Shown: positions 48,250 to 60,346 of the stretch, in pieces
Numbering within the stretch: the stretch's first letter is position 1
Layout: every line of letters starts with the position of its first letter
NCBI RefSeq assembly: GCF_963675165.1
Contig: NC_087383.1
Location: 2,944,979 to 3,008,978 of the forward strand
DNA from: Halichondria panicea
Lineage: Eukaryota; Porifera; Demospongiae; Suberitida; Halichondriidae
Direction: 5' to 3'
Length of the DNA: 64,000 nt
Notes under the pieces: model-generated
Databases searched by the model: none
Told to the model about the DNA's origin: nothing
What the model saw: only the letters and a program-made list of their open reading frames with translations
Made by a program: the position numbers and the translations under genes

Positions 48250-49805
48250 CTTTGGCCCTCCCAAACATCTTCATGATTGCCAGGCCCTCATATTGCAGCT
48301 GAAGGAGGTCCTGTGTGGGGAGAACAGAGGGCAGTGAAACACTTCAACTGGTGTATAAGACAAAGAATGCATTTATTTGTAAGACAAATGAATACATGTA
48401 CTTACATACACCGTACAAGCATACCAACACTATACCTGACACGAGGCAGTAAACTTCTTGAACACTTTACGTACCTACCATCTACCTGTACACACACCCT
48501 CACCTGGAGGACCAGCTCCACCTTCTCTATCTGCCTGACGTGATCTCAAACACAACACTTCCGAACCTGAACCTGGGCGAGTAAGAAATAATGTTCACAT
48601 AATTATAGCATAACGTTGCATCAAGGTCGTAGCAAGCGGTCAGGCTGGTCAGGTTTTGGCCTAACCACTTTAGCAGCTGGGTAGGTAATGGTCGTAAATA
48701 TTGTAAGTGAAATGCGCATGCTGTTTTGGTGAGGAAAAGTGATGACCTTTTCCTAGGTAAAAAATTCACCACTGTATGCAAAGTTCCAATAGTAGAAAAA
48801 CAGTTGACCTTTAATTGTTAGTTGGCCTGACCACTTTAAAGTTGCTTGCTACGCCCCTGCATGAAGATTGGGGCATAAAAATAAGTTAATAGCCTCACAC
48901 TGGAGGAATTGTTAAAGTCTAGATTAGTAGTAGAGTCTGAGCTTCAGTCAAACAGTGGACAAAGTACGTACCAGAGCAATTAATGGCACATGTGATGATT
49001 ATCATGTTGTTTAATAGAAGTATGCTAGTATAACGGCTATACTCTCACTCAAGTATACGGAGACTCACAGAGTGGGTGGAGCATATCTCCATGGACGCTG
49101 ATGTATGGATGATTGGCTTGGTCACGTCAGAGTACTTGTTGATACCCAGCCTTCTGTCCAGGGGGTCCACTGTCGATGCTCGCAAGAACTCTCTGTGGGG
49201 GGTACAATGAGTGTATGTATAATATTCATACCCTCTGCATGGCAACCAAATAGTTAATGTGCAATTTAGATCATACGATACTTTAGTAGAAGGTAGAAAC
49301 ACACATGGCATCATCACATGACCATCATTCGTATATACACACTTTCAACTATTTGACTACAAATTCAGTTTTGGTTATCATATTTCTTATACCTAAACTT
49401 CTTGAAGGCGTCCGAGTGTACGGGTTCATTACTGACAGGGCAGCACTCTCAGCCTCAAACTGTGCAAAGGAACAGGAAAAACACGATAAACTCTTAAATC
49501 AACAGATATAACCAGACAATAATCATGGAAAGTTAACGATACTGATTTGGCGTTTTTCACCAACAAATAATATCTAGTCAGTCCAGTACTAATTTAATGT
49601 ACATAGATGCAGTGCATAATGTAGGCCATAATCTGTACAGGTATACTGTACCACTTTTATCACCTGTTGTTCGTAGCACTCAAATATCTACCCCATCGGC
49701 ACACTGCTCTGCTCCAACTCCTTACAGCGATCCAGTGCCTTCTTGAGCTCTTCCTCCATCACAAGTCTCTCTTGCACAGCAGACTGGGTAATAGATTGCA
49801 TGGTG
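48250..49805 (-). pseudogene. IQGAP-like fragment cassette I4
   Basis: Same order as I1 and I2: coiled-coil exon ~49805-49690, FEAESAALS ~49457-49390, GAP-domain exon ~49200-49075 (EFLRASTVDPLDRRLGINKY), ~48575-48505, and last exon from 48310 (DLLQLQYEGLAIMKM). It lacks the 11-bp duplication of I1. The right flank to 50475 matches the I1 flank on both sides of the transposon and supplies its empty site. Confidence 0.7.
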
Positions 49806-50474
49806 GTCATGTACACACACAGGTATACAGATACAACCATCACAACATCGTGGTAGTGGTACAGTAGTTATATAATTGCAGGTACATGTATTAATGAAAG
49901 CACCGCGGGTGCTGATGCCTCGGTGGAGGTGCAAAGCTACATAACATAAAGCTACACACATTATCATGATGAATATTTTTGCATTTTTGCTGCATGCAAA
50001 CTCAAATTGCATGGTGGTCGATCATGTACACACACACACACAGGTAATACAACCACCATGTGGTAGTGGTACAGCTGTTTGCTGACTGCATTACCACAAA
50101 ACAACAAAATACCATACAATGTTGCTATGCAAACAACATGTGGTCCTAAGCAATGATGGCTTCTAGCACTTGTATGTTAAATGGGTACTTTTTGAGGGTT
50201 ACAAAAATGGCTAATCTGCGAGACCCTCAAAAATTACCCGCTATAAGGTGGTATTAATATTATAGTAAATGCTCTCACGATCTACTCTTGGTGGTATATA
50301 TGGAAACTCACATACAAATTATGGTGAGGATCTGAAATGGAGAATGGGCGGGGACTAGCTTGCATATACCAGCAGATATGATATACATGTAGATACTAAC
50401 CGTTCACTGAATGTATGGAAAGCAGTGTGAAGGCTGAAGAAACTGTTAGTACGAAGTACTGCAAAGGACATCAA

Positions 50475-52790
50475 ACAGTGCATGTACATAGTGGGACCAT
50501 AGGCAGTGCGTGTACATAGTGGGACCATAAGCAGTGCATGTACAGTAGCCCTCATATAAAAGTTCCCGTTCCGTACCGTTCAATTTGCGTACAACGGTTC
50601 GCGTAGAAACGGAATGAAAACGGAAGCCAGCTCATTAAAATTTAATACGGTACGGAAATAACCGTTTTAATTCTGAAATAACGTTCGCACGTGTAGCTGC
50701 ATGATTTGCTCCGTAGCTAGCTGGCTAGTGTTCCAAGAAATCAAGCTGGTGAACTGTTCTACTAAACAAAGAATCCTCATCCTTCACAAACAGCTACGGA
50801 GCAAGTACAGAATCCCTAAGAAGCAAGGTCAAGGCGAGCTAGATCTAGTTAGAATAATTACAGACATTTAGTTTGAACATTTATATTTATATTTATAGCA
50901 CTGTACATGAATTTGTTATTCTTCATTTGACATGATGTTTTAATGATACAGGACATTGTATACGATAGTGTATAATTTATAATGAAGTGTTCAACAAAAG
51001 TAATAGTACAATCAGATCATAATATAATGTAGCTGTATCTAAGATTCCAGACTGAGAGATCCGGTTGACTTGCTACTACCAACTTTCTCATCTTCTTCCA
51101 GCCTTGCATGTAAGTTCTGCAGTATTCCCAGTGCTATTTGTATGCCCCTGGATTACACTAGAGAAGTTTACATTTGTAGCTTGCTTAGTACATACAGAAT
51201 AAATAAAAATTATTATTGCTAACTCAGCAAATTCCACCCGTTTTTTCTCCTAGAACGGTGTAGGTAATTACGGTGCGTTTATGAATAATACGCTACCGTT
51301 TAGTTAGCGTTTTCTGACTCCGTAAAAACGGGAACGTTACGTGCAACTGAAACGCAACGGGAACTTTTATATGAGGGCTACTGTACATAGTGGGACCATA
51401 GGCAGTGCACGTACATAGTGGGGCCATAGGCAGTGCATGTATATAGTGGGACCATAGGGACCATAGGGAGTGCACGTACATAGTGGGACCATAGGCAGTG
51501 CACGTACATAGTGGGGACCATAGGCAGTGTACGTACATAGTGGGACCATAGGCAGTGCACGTACATAGTGGGACCATAGGCAGTGCACGTACATAGTGGG
51601 GCCATAAGCAGTGCATGTACATAGTGGGACCATAAGCAGTGCATGTACATAGTGGGGCCATAAGCAGTGCACGTACATAGTGGGACCATAGGCAGTGCAC
51701 GTACATAGTGGGACCATAAGCAGTGCACGTACAAAGTGGGACCATAGGCAGTGCACGTACAAAGTGGGACCATAGGCAGTGCATGTACATAGTGGGACCA
51801 TAGGCAGTGCACGTACATAGTGGGACCATAGGCAGTGCATGTACATAGTGGGACCATAGGCAGTGCATGTACATAGTGGGACCATAAGCAGTGCATGTAC
51901 ATAGTGGGACCATAGGCAGTGCACGTACATAGTGGGGCCATAGGCAGTGCATGTATATAGTGGGACCATAGGGACCATAGGGAGTGCACGTACATAGTGG
52001 GACCATAGGCAGTGCACGTACATAGTGGGGACCATAGGCAGTGTACGTACATAGTGGGACCATAGGCAGTGCACGTACATAGTGGGACCATAGGCAGTGC
52101 ACGTACATAGTGGGGCCATAAGCAGTGCATGTACATAGTGGGACCATAAGCAGTGCATGTACATAGTGGGGCCATAAGCAGTGCACGTACATAGTGGGAC
52201 CATAGGCAGTGCACGTACATAGTGGGACCATAAGCAGTGCACGTACAAAGTGGGACCATAGGCAGTGCACGTACAAAGTGGGACCATAGGCAGTGCACGT
52301 ACATAGTGGGACCATAAGCAATGCATGTACATAGTGGGACCATAGGCAGTGCACGTACAAAGTGGGACCATAGGCAGTGCATGTACATAGTGGGACCATA
52401 GGCAGTGCACGTACATAGTGGGACCATAGGCAGTGCATGTACATAGTGGGACCATAGGCAGTGCATGTACATAGTGGGACCATAGGCAGTGTACGTACAT
52501 AGTGGGACCATAGGCAGTGCACGTACATAGTGGGACCATAGGCAGTGCACGTACATAGTGGGACCATAAGCATGTACATAGTGGGACCATAAGCATGTAC
52601 ATAGTGGGACCATAGGCAGTGCGTGTACATAGTGGGACCATAGGCAGTGCGTGTACATAGTGGGACCATAAGCATGTACATAGTGGGACCATAAACAGTG
52701 CATGTACATAGTGGGACCATAAACAGTGCATGTACATAGTGGGACCATATATAGGCAGTGCACGTACATAGTGGGACCATACAGTAGGTT
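50475..52790. repeat. 28-bp minisatellite, ~50 copies, with higher-order repeat
   Basis: Same unit as at 19636. Nearly three units precede a mariner-like insertion (50543-51383) and about 50 follow it. A variant stretch (ACCATAGGGACCATAGGGAG at 51451) recurs at 51965, and GTGGGGACCATAGGCAGTGT at 51511 recurs at 52025, so a block of 514 bp was duplicated. All three minus frames are open for 460-500 codons. These are repeat artefacts rather than genes. Confidence 0.95.
50543..51383. mobile_element. 841-bp Tc1/mariner-like non-autonomous element
   Basis: Starts CAGTAGCCCTCATATAAAAG and ends in the inverse (CTTTTATATGAGGGCTACTG), flanked by TA on both sides (50541-50542, 51384-51385). Removing it restores a perfect minisatellite unit (GCATGTACATAG), proving the boundaries. 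Inside, TTTGCTCCGTAGCT (~50706) and AGCTACGGAGCAA (~50792) form a smaller hairpin. No transposase frame. Confidence 0.92.
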
Positions 52791-53880
52791 GAATCATTCA
52801 AAGTTGAATGTTGAAGTGAGTACTCACACCACTAAACCACAAAACAAAGCTGATCATGATTATGATATACCCACAAGCTTCATAATTATGTACAAATGTA
52901 TGTGTATCTTTGCTTGAACTTCTCCTAAGTAAGTGCCTAGATTTTCAAAGAGTATCTGTAGCACTGTTTTACGGATTCAGCATAGGATGAGGACCATGCC
53001 TTTGCTATTTTGGCTCGACATCTCCACTTCTCCCGAACAAATGCTCTATTCTTTTACAATACTTTTGCTGACGTACATTAATTCTCTTACTTGGTTTGCT
53101 TAAGTAGTGTAGCAACACTCTGCACCTCAAGTCATTTGAATATGTATCTAGATGAACACCCACACATGTAGTCAGTGCTGTGTATTATCATGCATGGGCA
53201 TCATCACTACCGTCCCCCACACATGTGCAAGACTGCCCCATACTCACCAGGGTGTCATATAGGATTTTGAAATAGAGAGAGTAATAAGAAAAGTGACTAA
53301 AAAATTTTGCTAAAAAAAAAGGTCAACTGTTAGCAAGAGAGTTCATAATAGACCTTTATCATGAACTCTTGCTGTTAGTATGTAAAATTTCCAGCTATGA
53401 ACTCCGACTAGTACCTAAATGTAAATTTTAGGGGGAGGATTGGAGCTAGAGGGGGATATCGTATTATTTTAGAGAAGTGTCATGACCAGTCCTAGTCCAG
53501 CCAGGTCCAAGACAACCCCTACGAGCGGGAAGTTAAGTGCTGGGCGCATTGTTAAGAAGTACCAGAGACTCAGGAAGACAGGTTTATTGTACCTAGGTTT
53601 CATCTTCTTGGAGTTGCAACTGTTGGATGGTTTGCCTTTGCCTTTGACACTGCTAGTACGAGCCATACTGCTGCTGAGAACTAGTTTTACTATGCTGCAA
53701 TCGAGCTAGCTTATACAGATATAAAAAAGACTTTGATTTACCTTGTGCGGTCAAAGGTTACGCGTGGGCGTTTTTGTGGGCAGTTCTAAAAATAGCTCAA
53801 TACGAAGTCGGATGATTCTGAGAATAGGGCGAGTTGCATGCCCTCTTCTCTGTATACGCCCTTGATGACACCCTGCTCAC
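52791..53880. other. Non-coding stretch with one small ORF
   Basis: No recognised gene. A 65-codon minus frame (53666-53469, MARTSSVKGKGKPSNSCNSK) ends in a hydrophobic stretch. The opposite strand is open too, and neither shows a known motif. It might be a 3' exon of the EFR3-like gene, but no splice link is evident. Confidence 0.35.
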
Positions 53881-55195
53881 CCTTTAGAAGACTGCCCCCC
53901 CCATACACACACACTCACCCCTCTAGAAGAATGTCCCACTATAGCCTTTGGAGCTGTCTCCCTTCTCTTAGCAATCACTCCATCGATGTGTGTCGTCTTG
54001 AGTACCTCGTTTCGACTAATCTTGGACGCTAGATGCAGCACACCCGCCACTGTAGCATGTAGCACCACTCTGTGATGTGCCTCAAGGCCTTTCTCCTTCA
54101 CAGCAAGCTCTTGCAGCTGGTGTAGGAAGACCAGTATATCTGAGAGCCCTTGATAAGAGAATTCCAGTGTCAGGAGAAATACGAGTTGGTAGAAAGCATA
54201 GTGTGTTAGCAGGGCTAGTGCAGAGAGCTTTGGCCAGTTCCAGGAGATTGGTGAAGAGAGAGTTGACTGTTTTAGAGAGGAATCTTTTCAAAACCAAACC
54301 CAGTGAGAGCCCTACAGCCTCCAGACTCACCCAATCACTGCACAAGAGGAGGGTATAAATACACATACATGTAGCTGTATGCACTGCACATGATTGTATA
54401 AATACATGTAGTGAAAGCTAAGACAAAAGCTCATATGGACCTGTATAACTGACAAATAAAGTCTAGTATGCCTCAAATGCACACTGAACATAGCAAGGTA
54501 CGCACGCACGCACACATACGCACGTGTTGAGAGGAATCTTGTCCTTGTTGGCATGGTGATCTACGAGACGATGCCAGAGTAGGGCCACATCCAACTGTGT
54601 GCTGGGTTCTCGTATGAGGAGCAATTGGACGAGGGAGGCAAACAGTTGCCCTGGGAACGCGGTCTCCAGCACTGATGCGTGACAAGTGTCAGCCACCGCC
54701 CTCAAACACTTGAGCAGGGAGGTAGTCAACATGGGGCTGCATAATAAAGGAGAGAATACAATTATGGAAGCTTAAACACTTAGTAATGCACGCAGTCTAT
54801 TGTGCACGGTCACATAATTATAAGCAGATCATCCTCTATAATATTCCCCACTTGGGGTCTGTATCAAAGCAACTGGCTGGGGTTTAACTACCATAAACCC
54901 CAGCCCTAGCCTGGAGCACATTCCTCATAAACTCCCTTGCCTTGAGGGCGCACTGATTTTATACTAGATCTACACAGCCAAAAAGAAGCTAGACACTTGT
55001 TGACAAAGGCAGGACAGATGGGTGGGGCTCACTGCTTGGACATTGACAAGTTAGTGCGTAGAGCTAGAAGCTTAGCACTGGCTAAAAGCTATACGCACAA
55101 CCTTTTTGCCTCAATAGTTTTTGAGACTGTTAGCTAGTTGTATCCAAGGTAAGGTAGCTTAGGTAACAAGTACTTTTCATTCAAGTGGGTATATA

Positions 55196-55337
55196 ACACT
55201 TACTGTCCACTATATTCGAATTTATGGCAAACGTAAACCATCCTTGGCCTCGGAGCTTCGCCCTCGTCCTCGGAGCTTCACCCTCGTCCTCGGAGGTTTA
55301 CTGCCATAAATTATGATGTATGGACAATAAGTATAAC
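55196..55337. mobile_element. Small foldback insert in an EFR3 intron
   Basis: Left TTACTGTCCA and ATTTATGGCA pair with right TGCCATAAAT and GGACAATAAG. The centre has two to three CCTCGGAGCTTC repeats. Confidence 0.5.
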
Positions 55338-56089
55338 ATAATATCATAGTCTACTCAAAGGTTACTGCTATAAACAGGATTCACGAAGGCACCAGAATCA
55401 GAGAACACGTACATGTACAAACAGTGTTTATGACAGGAAACTAAACACATACATGTACACAAATAGCTAAATGAAGCAAAAGCTTTATAATATCATTCTC
55501 ACCTGTTTTGAGTGTCCTGAGATGCCAGAGGATGTACAGACAGTCCAGTGGTGGCTCTGCTATCAAGACCCCTTGAGGCCACGGGTACATAAGAGTTGAT
55601 GAGCTCCAGTATATCTGGCTTATGATAGTCGGGAAGGACTCCTGCAAACTCCCCCACAGTGATAGTGATGGATTGCTGAAAGGTTAGAGAGGACGTGAGG
55701 TCGGAGGGGCCTTCTGAAACGGTTTCTATGGAAATACGGAGGTGGCGGACCAGTGTACGAAATAATTATATCCAGTACAGACGGACCTGCATGAGTGGAC
55801 ACAAGCTAAGTAATGTAAATACATGTATGCAGATTTAAAGCGTGGAATTAAACCACACTACGTATAATGAAAGCACCACGGGTGCTGATGCCTCGGTAGA
55901 GGTGCCAAAGCTACATAACATAAAGCTAGCTTTTATACACACATTGATCATGATGAACATTTTTAATTTTGCTACATGCAGAATCCAGAATTACAGGGAA
56001 ACTCAAAGAGTGGGTAATGACCGACCGTGATTGTTGTTAAAAGCGATCAATGCCAAAAGTTCAAGTAGAAAATGAATGGCTGCAAGCCA

Positions 56090-56405
56090 GCAGAGCTTTG
56101 CAGCTCTCTTCTCACTCTTGCAGCTATAGCTAGCGTTCTAGTGCAGAGCTAACTACTAAGTAGAGTAGCAACACTCGGTGAACAAGTTTTGGTACGGACT
56201 CTTCTGAAAAGGCTGCAATGGCATTCCAAGTAAGCAAAACTAGGCATAACTCGAGAACGAAGCATTATTTTGCAAATCCACAAATTGAAATCCCAAGAAA
56301 ACATGACTAGAAACTCTTACTTGCACTTGATTCATCCTTGAGCAGCTGTAGCAGTCTACACACACACAGACACACAAACACACTACTGTATGCGCACCGA
56401 GGCAT
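56090..56405 (-). mobile_element. Diverged partial copy of the 852-bp element
   Basis: Matches 29330-29657 with many changes: GCATAACTCGAGAACGAAGC versus CCATAACTCGAGAAAGAAGC, a shared CA-rich tract, and a final ACCGAGGCATAA. It lies in an EFR3 intron. Confidence 0.55.
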
Positions 56406-56719
56406 AATTATAGAGATTAAGCCAGTGTCAAAACATACATGATTGTACAGTCAGCAGAAGCTTTAATAACAGCTATGAAAGCATCTAAGTACGAAGAATA
56501 AATGCGTACAGCCTTCTTTAGAAAATGGCCCAAAAATAGTGTTGAAACCATACAAGTACTTTACCATGGAGACTCACCTAGAGAGCTATCTGCTGCCACG
56601 GCAACACACTTAGAGAGTGTGCCGAGGATCCCCTGTTTGGTCTCCCAGGACTCCTTCACCTTGGCATCCAGGTGGTCCACCAGCGACTGGACGGCCTTGT
56701 ACCGATCCTGTCTCTGTGG

Positions 56720-57005
56720 GGGTACATGTACAGTGGATAATGTACACTGGGGGGCTGTGGGGGTACATGATAGATACTATACACGGGGGGGGGGGGTGTG
56801 GGTGTGGGCATGTGCATTGGATAATGTACCCTGGGGGGCTGTGGGGGTACATGTACAGTGGATAATGTACCCTGGGGGGCTGTGGGGAGTACATGATAGA
56901 TACTGTACACTGGGGGGCTGTGGGGGGTACATGACAGATACTGTACACTGAGGGGCTGTGGGGGGTACATGATAGATACTGTACACTGAGGGGGTACATG
57001 TGAGT
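56720..57005. repeat. G-rich minisatellite in an EFR3 intron
   Basis: Irregular units of about 40-60 bp built from GGGGGGCTGTGGGGGTACAT and GATAGATACTGTACACT. It follows the donor-side intron next to exon 56713-56578. Open frames here are repeat artefacts. Confidence 0.85.
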
Positions 57006-57245
57006 GGAAAGTACAATACACATGTAGGTACTGTCTTCGTGGGGATACATGTCTACACTGGAGGGAACAATTGATCAAGAACAAACAAGGAGTATGTTGG
57101 ACCTGAAAGCTATCAATGTTACACAACAGAACAAAGCAAAAAGCAACGAAATACTGTTGACAGTCCGTTATGGACAGTCAAGTCAGAATTTACAGTCGAT
57201 CGTATGACTACAAGTATTTTTATCAGCATGATGCACTATACACTA

Positions 57246-57443
57246 CCGTATAGCGGCTAATTTTCGTGGGGTAAAATATTCGTTATTTTCGTAGGCAGGC
57301 TGACCTCCACGAAATTTTAACTGGCTTTATCAGAACGTAGGAATGTCGTGCAGCCACGAGACTAAACAAAATTTTTACTCACGAAAACCACAGTTTCTCG
57401 AGTTAAACGAATTTTTACCCCACGAAACTTACCCGCTATACGG
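57246..57443. mobile_element. 198-bp MITE with CCGTATAGCGG ends
   Basis: The CCGTATAGCGG left end is inverted at the right (CCCGCTATACGG), with TA on both sides (57244-57245, 57444-57445). The arms continue inward through TTTCGTGGGGTAAA. It looks Tc1/mariner-derived and lies in an EFR3 intron. Confidence 0.8.
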
Positions 57444-59465
57444 TATGGTGAGAGCACTTGGCCACCAGTACATGTATATATGTGTACCTGCATGGCTTCC
57501 ACGACAATGACGTACACACCAGCTGTGAATTCCTTGTCCGATATCCATAGTTTGTTTAGGTCAAAGTGTCTACAAGGGGAGCAATGGAGTGTTACTATGT
57601 ACACAGGAAATGAGACAATGGTTGTCATGGTATTAGACCTGCTGAGACGTACAACATTGCACAATAGGTCATAGCACTTTACTAACATCAGGAGTTCATT
57701 AAGAATCCTAATGAACTCCTGCTGAATGCAGTTCCATTTAAGTTACACCTATTAGGGAAACCACCTTGCCTACAAGTACAGTGTTGTAATCCTACGCATG
57801 TACACTGTATACATATACATTAGGGAAACCACCTTGCCTACAAGTAGCACCGACACACACGAGGCATTGACTGACTTACTGCAGTATTGGCTTGAGGACA
57901 CTATCGATGTGAGAGAGTCCGGCAAAAGTGATGAGCTCAGTGAGACTATCCTGAGAGTACCCTCCCAGACTGTCCCCCTCCTCCACAACAGGCTGGATCT
58001 CACCAGACTCTCTGTCAGAGTGGGAGGGAGGGAGGGAGGTTACTATTGGCACACACTGTATAATTATCTAAGGCCATCAATAGGTAAGTTTGATACAAAC
58101 TGAGGCTATCAACATTTACTCATTGAAGTATGTGTATTAGCCAGTGCTCCAGGAGTAGAACTGAAGCAAATTGTAGTGACTTTCCTAGACAGTATACCTT
58201 GACTGGACGACACTGACTGTGCATATTGAAGAGGAAGGGCGGCACTATCTTGTTCATGTGATCTAGGTCCCAAATGTTCATCTGGAGGTTGTCTTGCCAA
58301 ACAATCTTCTTTATCACTCCCCTCAGCCCTTGCAACCCAGCCATCTGCGTCCTGTGTGAGGTGTAGTGGGGAGGGGTGGAGTTGGTGATGAAAGCAATGT
58401 GATCACAAGTTATGCATGTGGCAGAGCACCCTAAGGGCAGTACAGTTAAAATATGACACCTAACACTTCGACCTGTGGCCACTCAAACTCATTTCAAAAC
58501 AGTAAATGTACACATACTCGTGATATTGTCGGCGTTGTCCACATTCTTGGTGAGGCTAAGAGAGGCAAAGCGGTGGATGAGGAAGTCGTACTATCTGTGG
58601 TAGGGGGTGTTCCCTTCCTCTCGCTCGGCAAACTTCACAAACTGTGTGTGTGGAGGAAAGGTCGTCAATGTGTTGTATACACAATACACTATTAACAAAA
58701 TGAAAAGCTAATTATGCTGTACATGCAATCTAATCAGTCCACCCTCCGCAATCTCACACATACACACTCTACTCACACCCACACACACCACACACCCACT
58801 CCCTACTAACCAAATTTGTGGCCATGACATGCAGTTCTGTGTTGCTAGTTTCCAGCATATTATGCAGTATATCCAGGTAGCTATCCACAATCAACTGGAC
58901 AATCAACTGGAGCTTTCGTGAGTCACAGGCTGACAGCAGCTTCTCCGTCACTTGCAGAGCCACTCACATGCCTGGGGGGAGGGAGAGGCATGAAAATGGT
59001 ATTTTGTACCACGTTTGTGAGAAAGCCATTGGATACTATAGTTGTATCATAGATATAACACTTAAAGTTCCCAGCCAAATAAGTTTCTGTTCCGGAGGTA
59101 CGGGGAAGGTCGATAAATTTCCCTAGCTATACATGACATGTCGACATTGTATACTGTACAGGTATGTCTCTGAAATAGTCGTCTAACCCGTTTCTCTCTC
59201 TTTGCAGGCTCCGACGCAGTCTCAGAGCGAGGTACTCTCCAATATTGTCCAGATGGTCAGGGGAGGTTTGAGCAAAAAAGAGCAGCTTGTCTATATTAGC
59301 AGACACAGGTGTGGGTGTTTGAGGGTCCTCTGGGAAGAGCCCATCAACCAGCCGTTTGTAGCGAGGTTTGGGGCAGCAGAAGCACGTCGCCATAGTTAGT
59401 CTGTGTCTTGACTGATTGCAGACCTAGCATTTATTTGTAAAACGTAGAGCAGAGGTTTTTATGTA

Positions 59466-60095
59466 ATATGTTGGCAACCCTGCGCTTTCTTCTGGGTTTC
59501 TCACCCGTATCGTTTGAGGTACCCCCGAACGAGTCGGGTAAGAACTCAGCTAGTTCGATAAATTCCCCTTTTTCCGATTTTTTAGATAGTTTGTCGGGAA
59601 TGGGGATGGCATTCTGGCCTACATTGACCGTATATGAGACTTCTGGTCAAAGTAACAGAATAATGCTTGGTATGGTCGGTAATGTGGGGAGGCTCATGCG
59701 GGTTTTGAGTACGGGGGGGCACTAGTGGATACGAGGGGAACATGTACTAGTGAGGTACTTGACATACCTGCCGTTCCGGTGCTGACAACAGGGCCTGAGG
59801 TGGGACGTACCCGAACCGGAAGCAGAGATGGTTGGGATCGAGGGTGGGACTGATGGTGAGACTGATGAGGGGCCGGCTGTGGGGTGGTGTTGTTGGACTG
59901 CTGCCTGAATCCGCTGGTCCATTGCGGTGGTAACACCGCGCCGAGGGCTGCCTGGACAGAATTGGCAATCATGGTGTTGAGAGTTGTCGGAGTTGTCGTC
60001 GGGTTGGTGGAACTGATTGGCGGTGTTCCAGTTGAGGATGTGCTCGAGGAGGTAGTGGTTATCTTCTTATAGAGAATTACAGGATAGATCAGCAA
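59466..60095 (-). pseudogene. Retroelement-like (gag-type) fragment
   Basis: The minus frame from 60095 reads SSTSSTGTPPISSTNPTTTP, then IANSVQAALGAVLPPQ and a Pro/Gln/His-rich stretch. After a frame break near 59720 it continues as AIPIPDKLSKKSEKGEFIEL, then AEFLPDSFGG and a basic tail. A Ser/Thr-rich start followed by PIPxKL...GEFIEL is, from memory, typical of gag-like proteins of DIRS/gypsy-type elements in sponges and cnidarians. A stop (near 59660) and a frameshift are visible. No reverse transcriptase or long terminal repeat was seen. Confidence 0.45.
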
Positions 60096-60346
60096 GAGAA
60101 ATCTTGAGGATAGACCCAGAAGAGAAGTTTTTTTGTTCTTTCACTGACTGCCTGACCACGTGTTCCTTGCGCATGCCAGTACCGTGTTGTAATTGGTATC
60201 TGTGTTGCAATTGGTATCTGTATGTCACCTGTTAACCACATTTAATCCTTCTTCTATGTCACCTGTTAACCACATTTAATCCTTCTGATTAAATTCCGTT
60301 ATATTTCTGAGAGAGCTAGCTGCAAGGCACAGATTTATTTGCTGGA

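Larger units (their letters stand above)
53919..59393 (-). pseudogene. EFR3-like gene, ten exons, several lesions
   Basis: EFR3 is a palmitoylated plasma-membrane scaffold that anchors PI4-kinase IIIalpha. Exons, high to low: ~59393-59190 (MATCFCCPKPRYKRLVDGLF), 58971-58811, 58641-58518 (FVKFAEREEGNTPYHR), 58351-58198 (MAGLQGLRGVIKKIV, then HMNKIVPPFLFNM), 58011-57880, 57569-57488, 56713-56578 (VQSLVDHLDAKVKESWETKQ), 55786-55503, 54736-54524 and 54337-53919 (HIDGVIAKRRETAPK). Order and spacing follow animal EFR3, and the N-terminal Cys-rich RYKRLVD start is diagnostic. Lesions: a frame break at the start of exon 2, TAG after TPYHR in exon 3, an extra T in exon 8 and an extra base in exon 10. 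Either a pseudogene or sequence errors in a real gene. A partial copy is at 20.3-21.1 kb. Confidence 0.85.

Noticed and set aside
51293-52801. Minus-strand frames of 463-502 codons
   Set aside because: Same satellite artefact as at 19.6-20.3 kb.
56610-57126. Overlapping Pro/Tyr-rich frames of 146-156 codons
   Set aside because: They arise from the G-rich minisatellite in an EFR3 intron.
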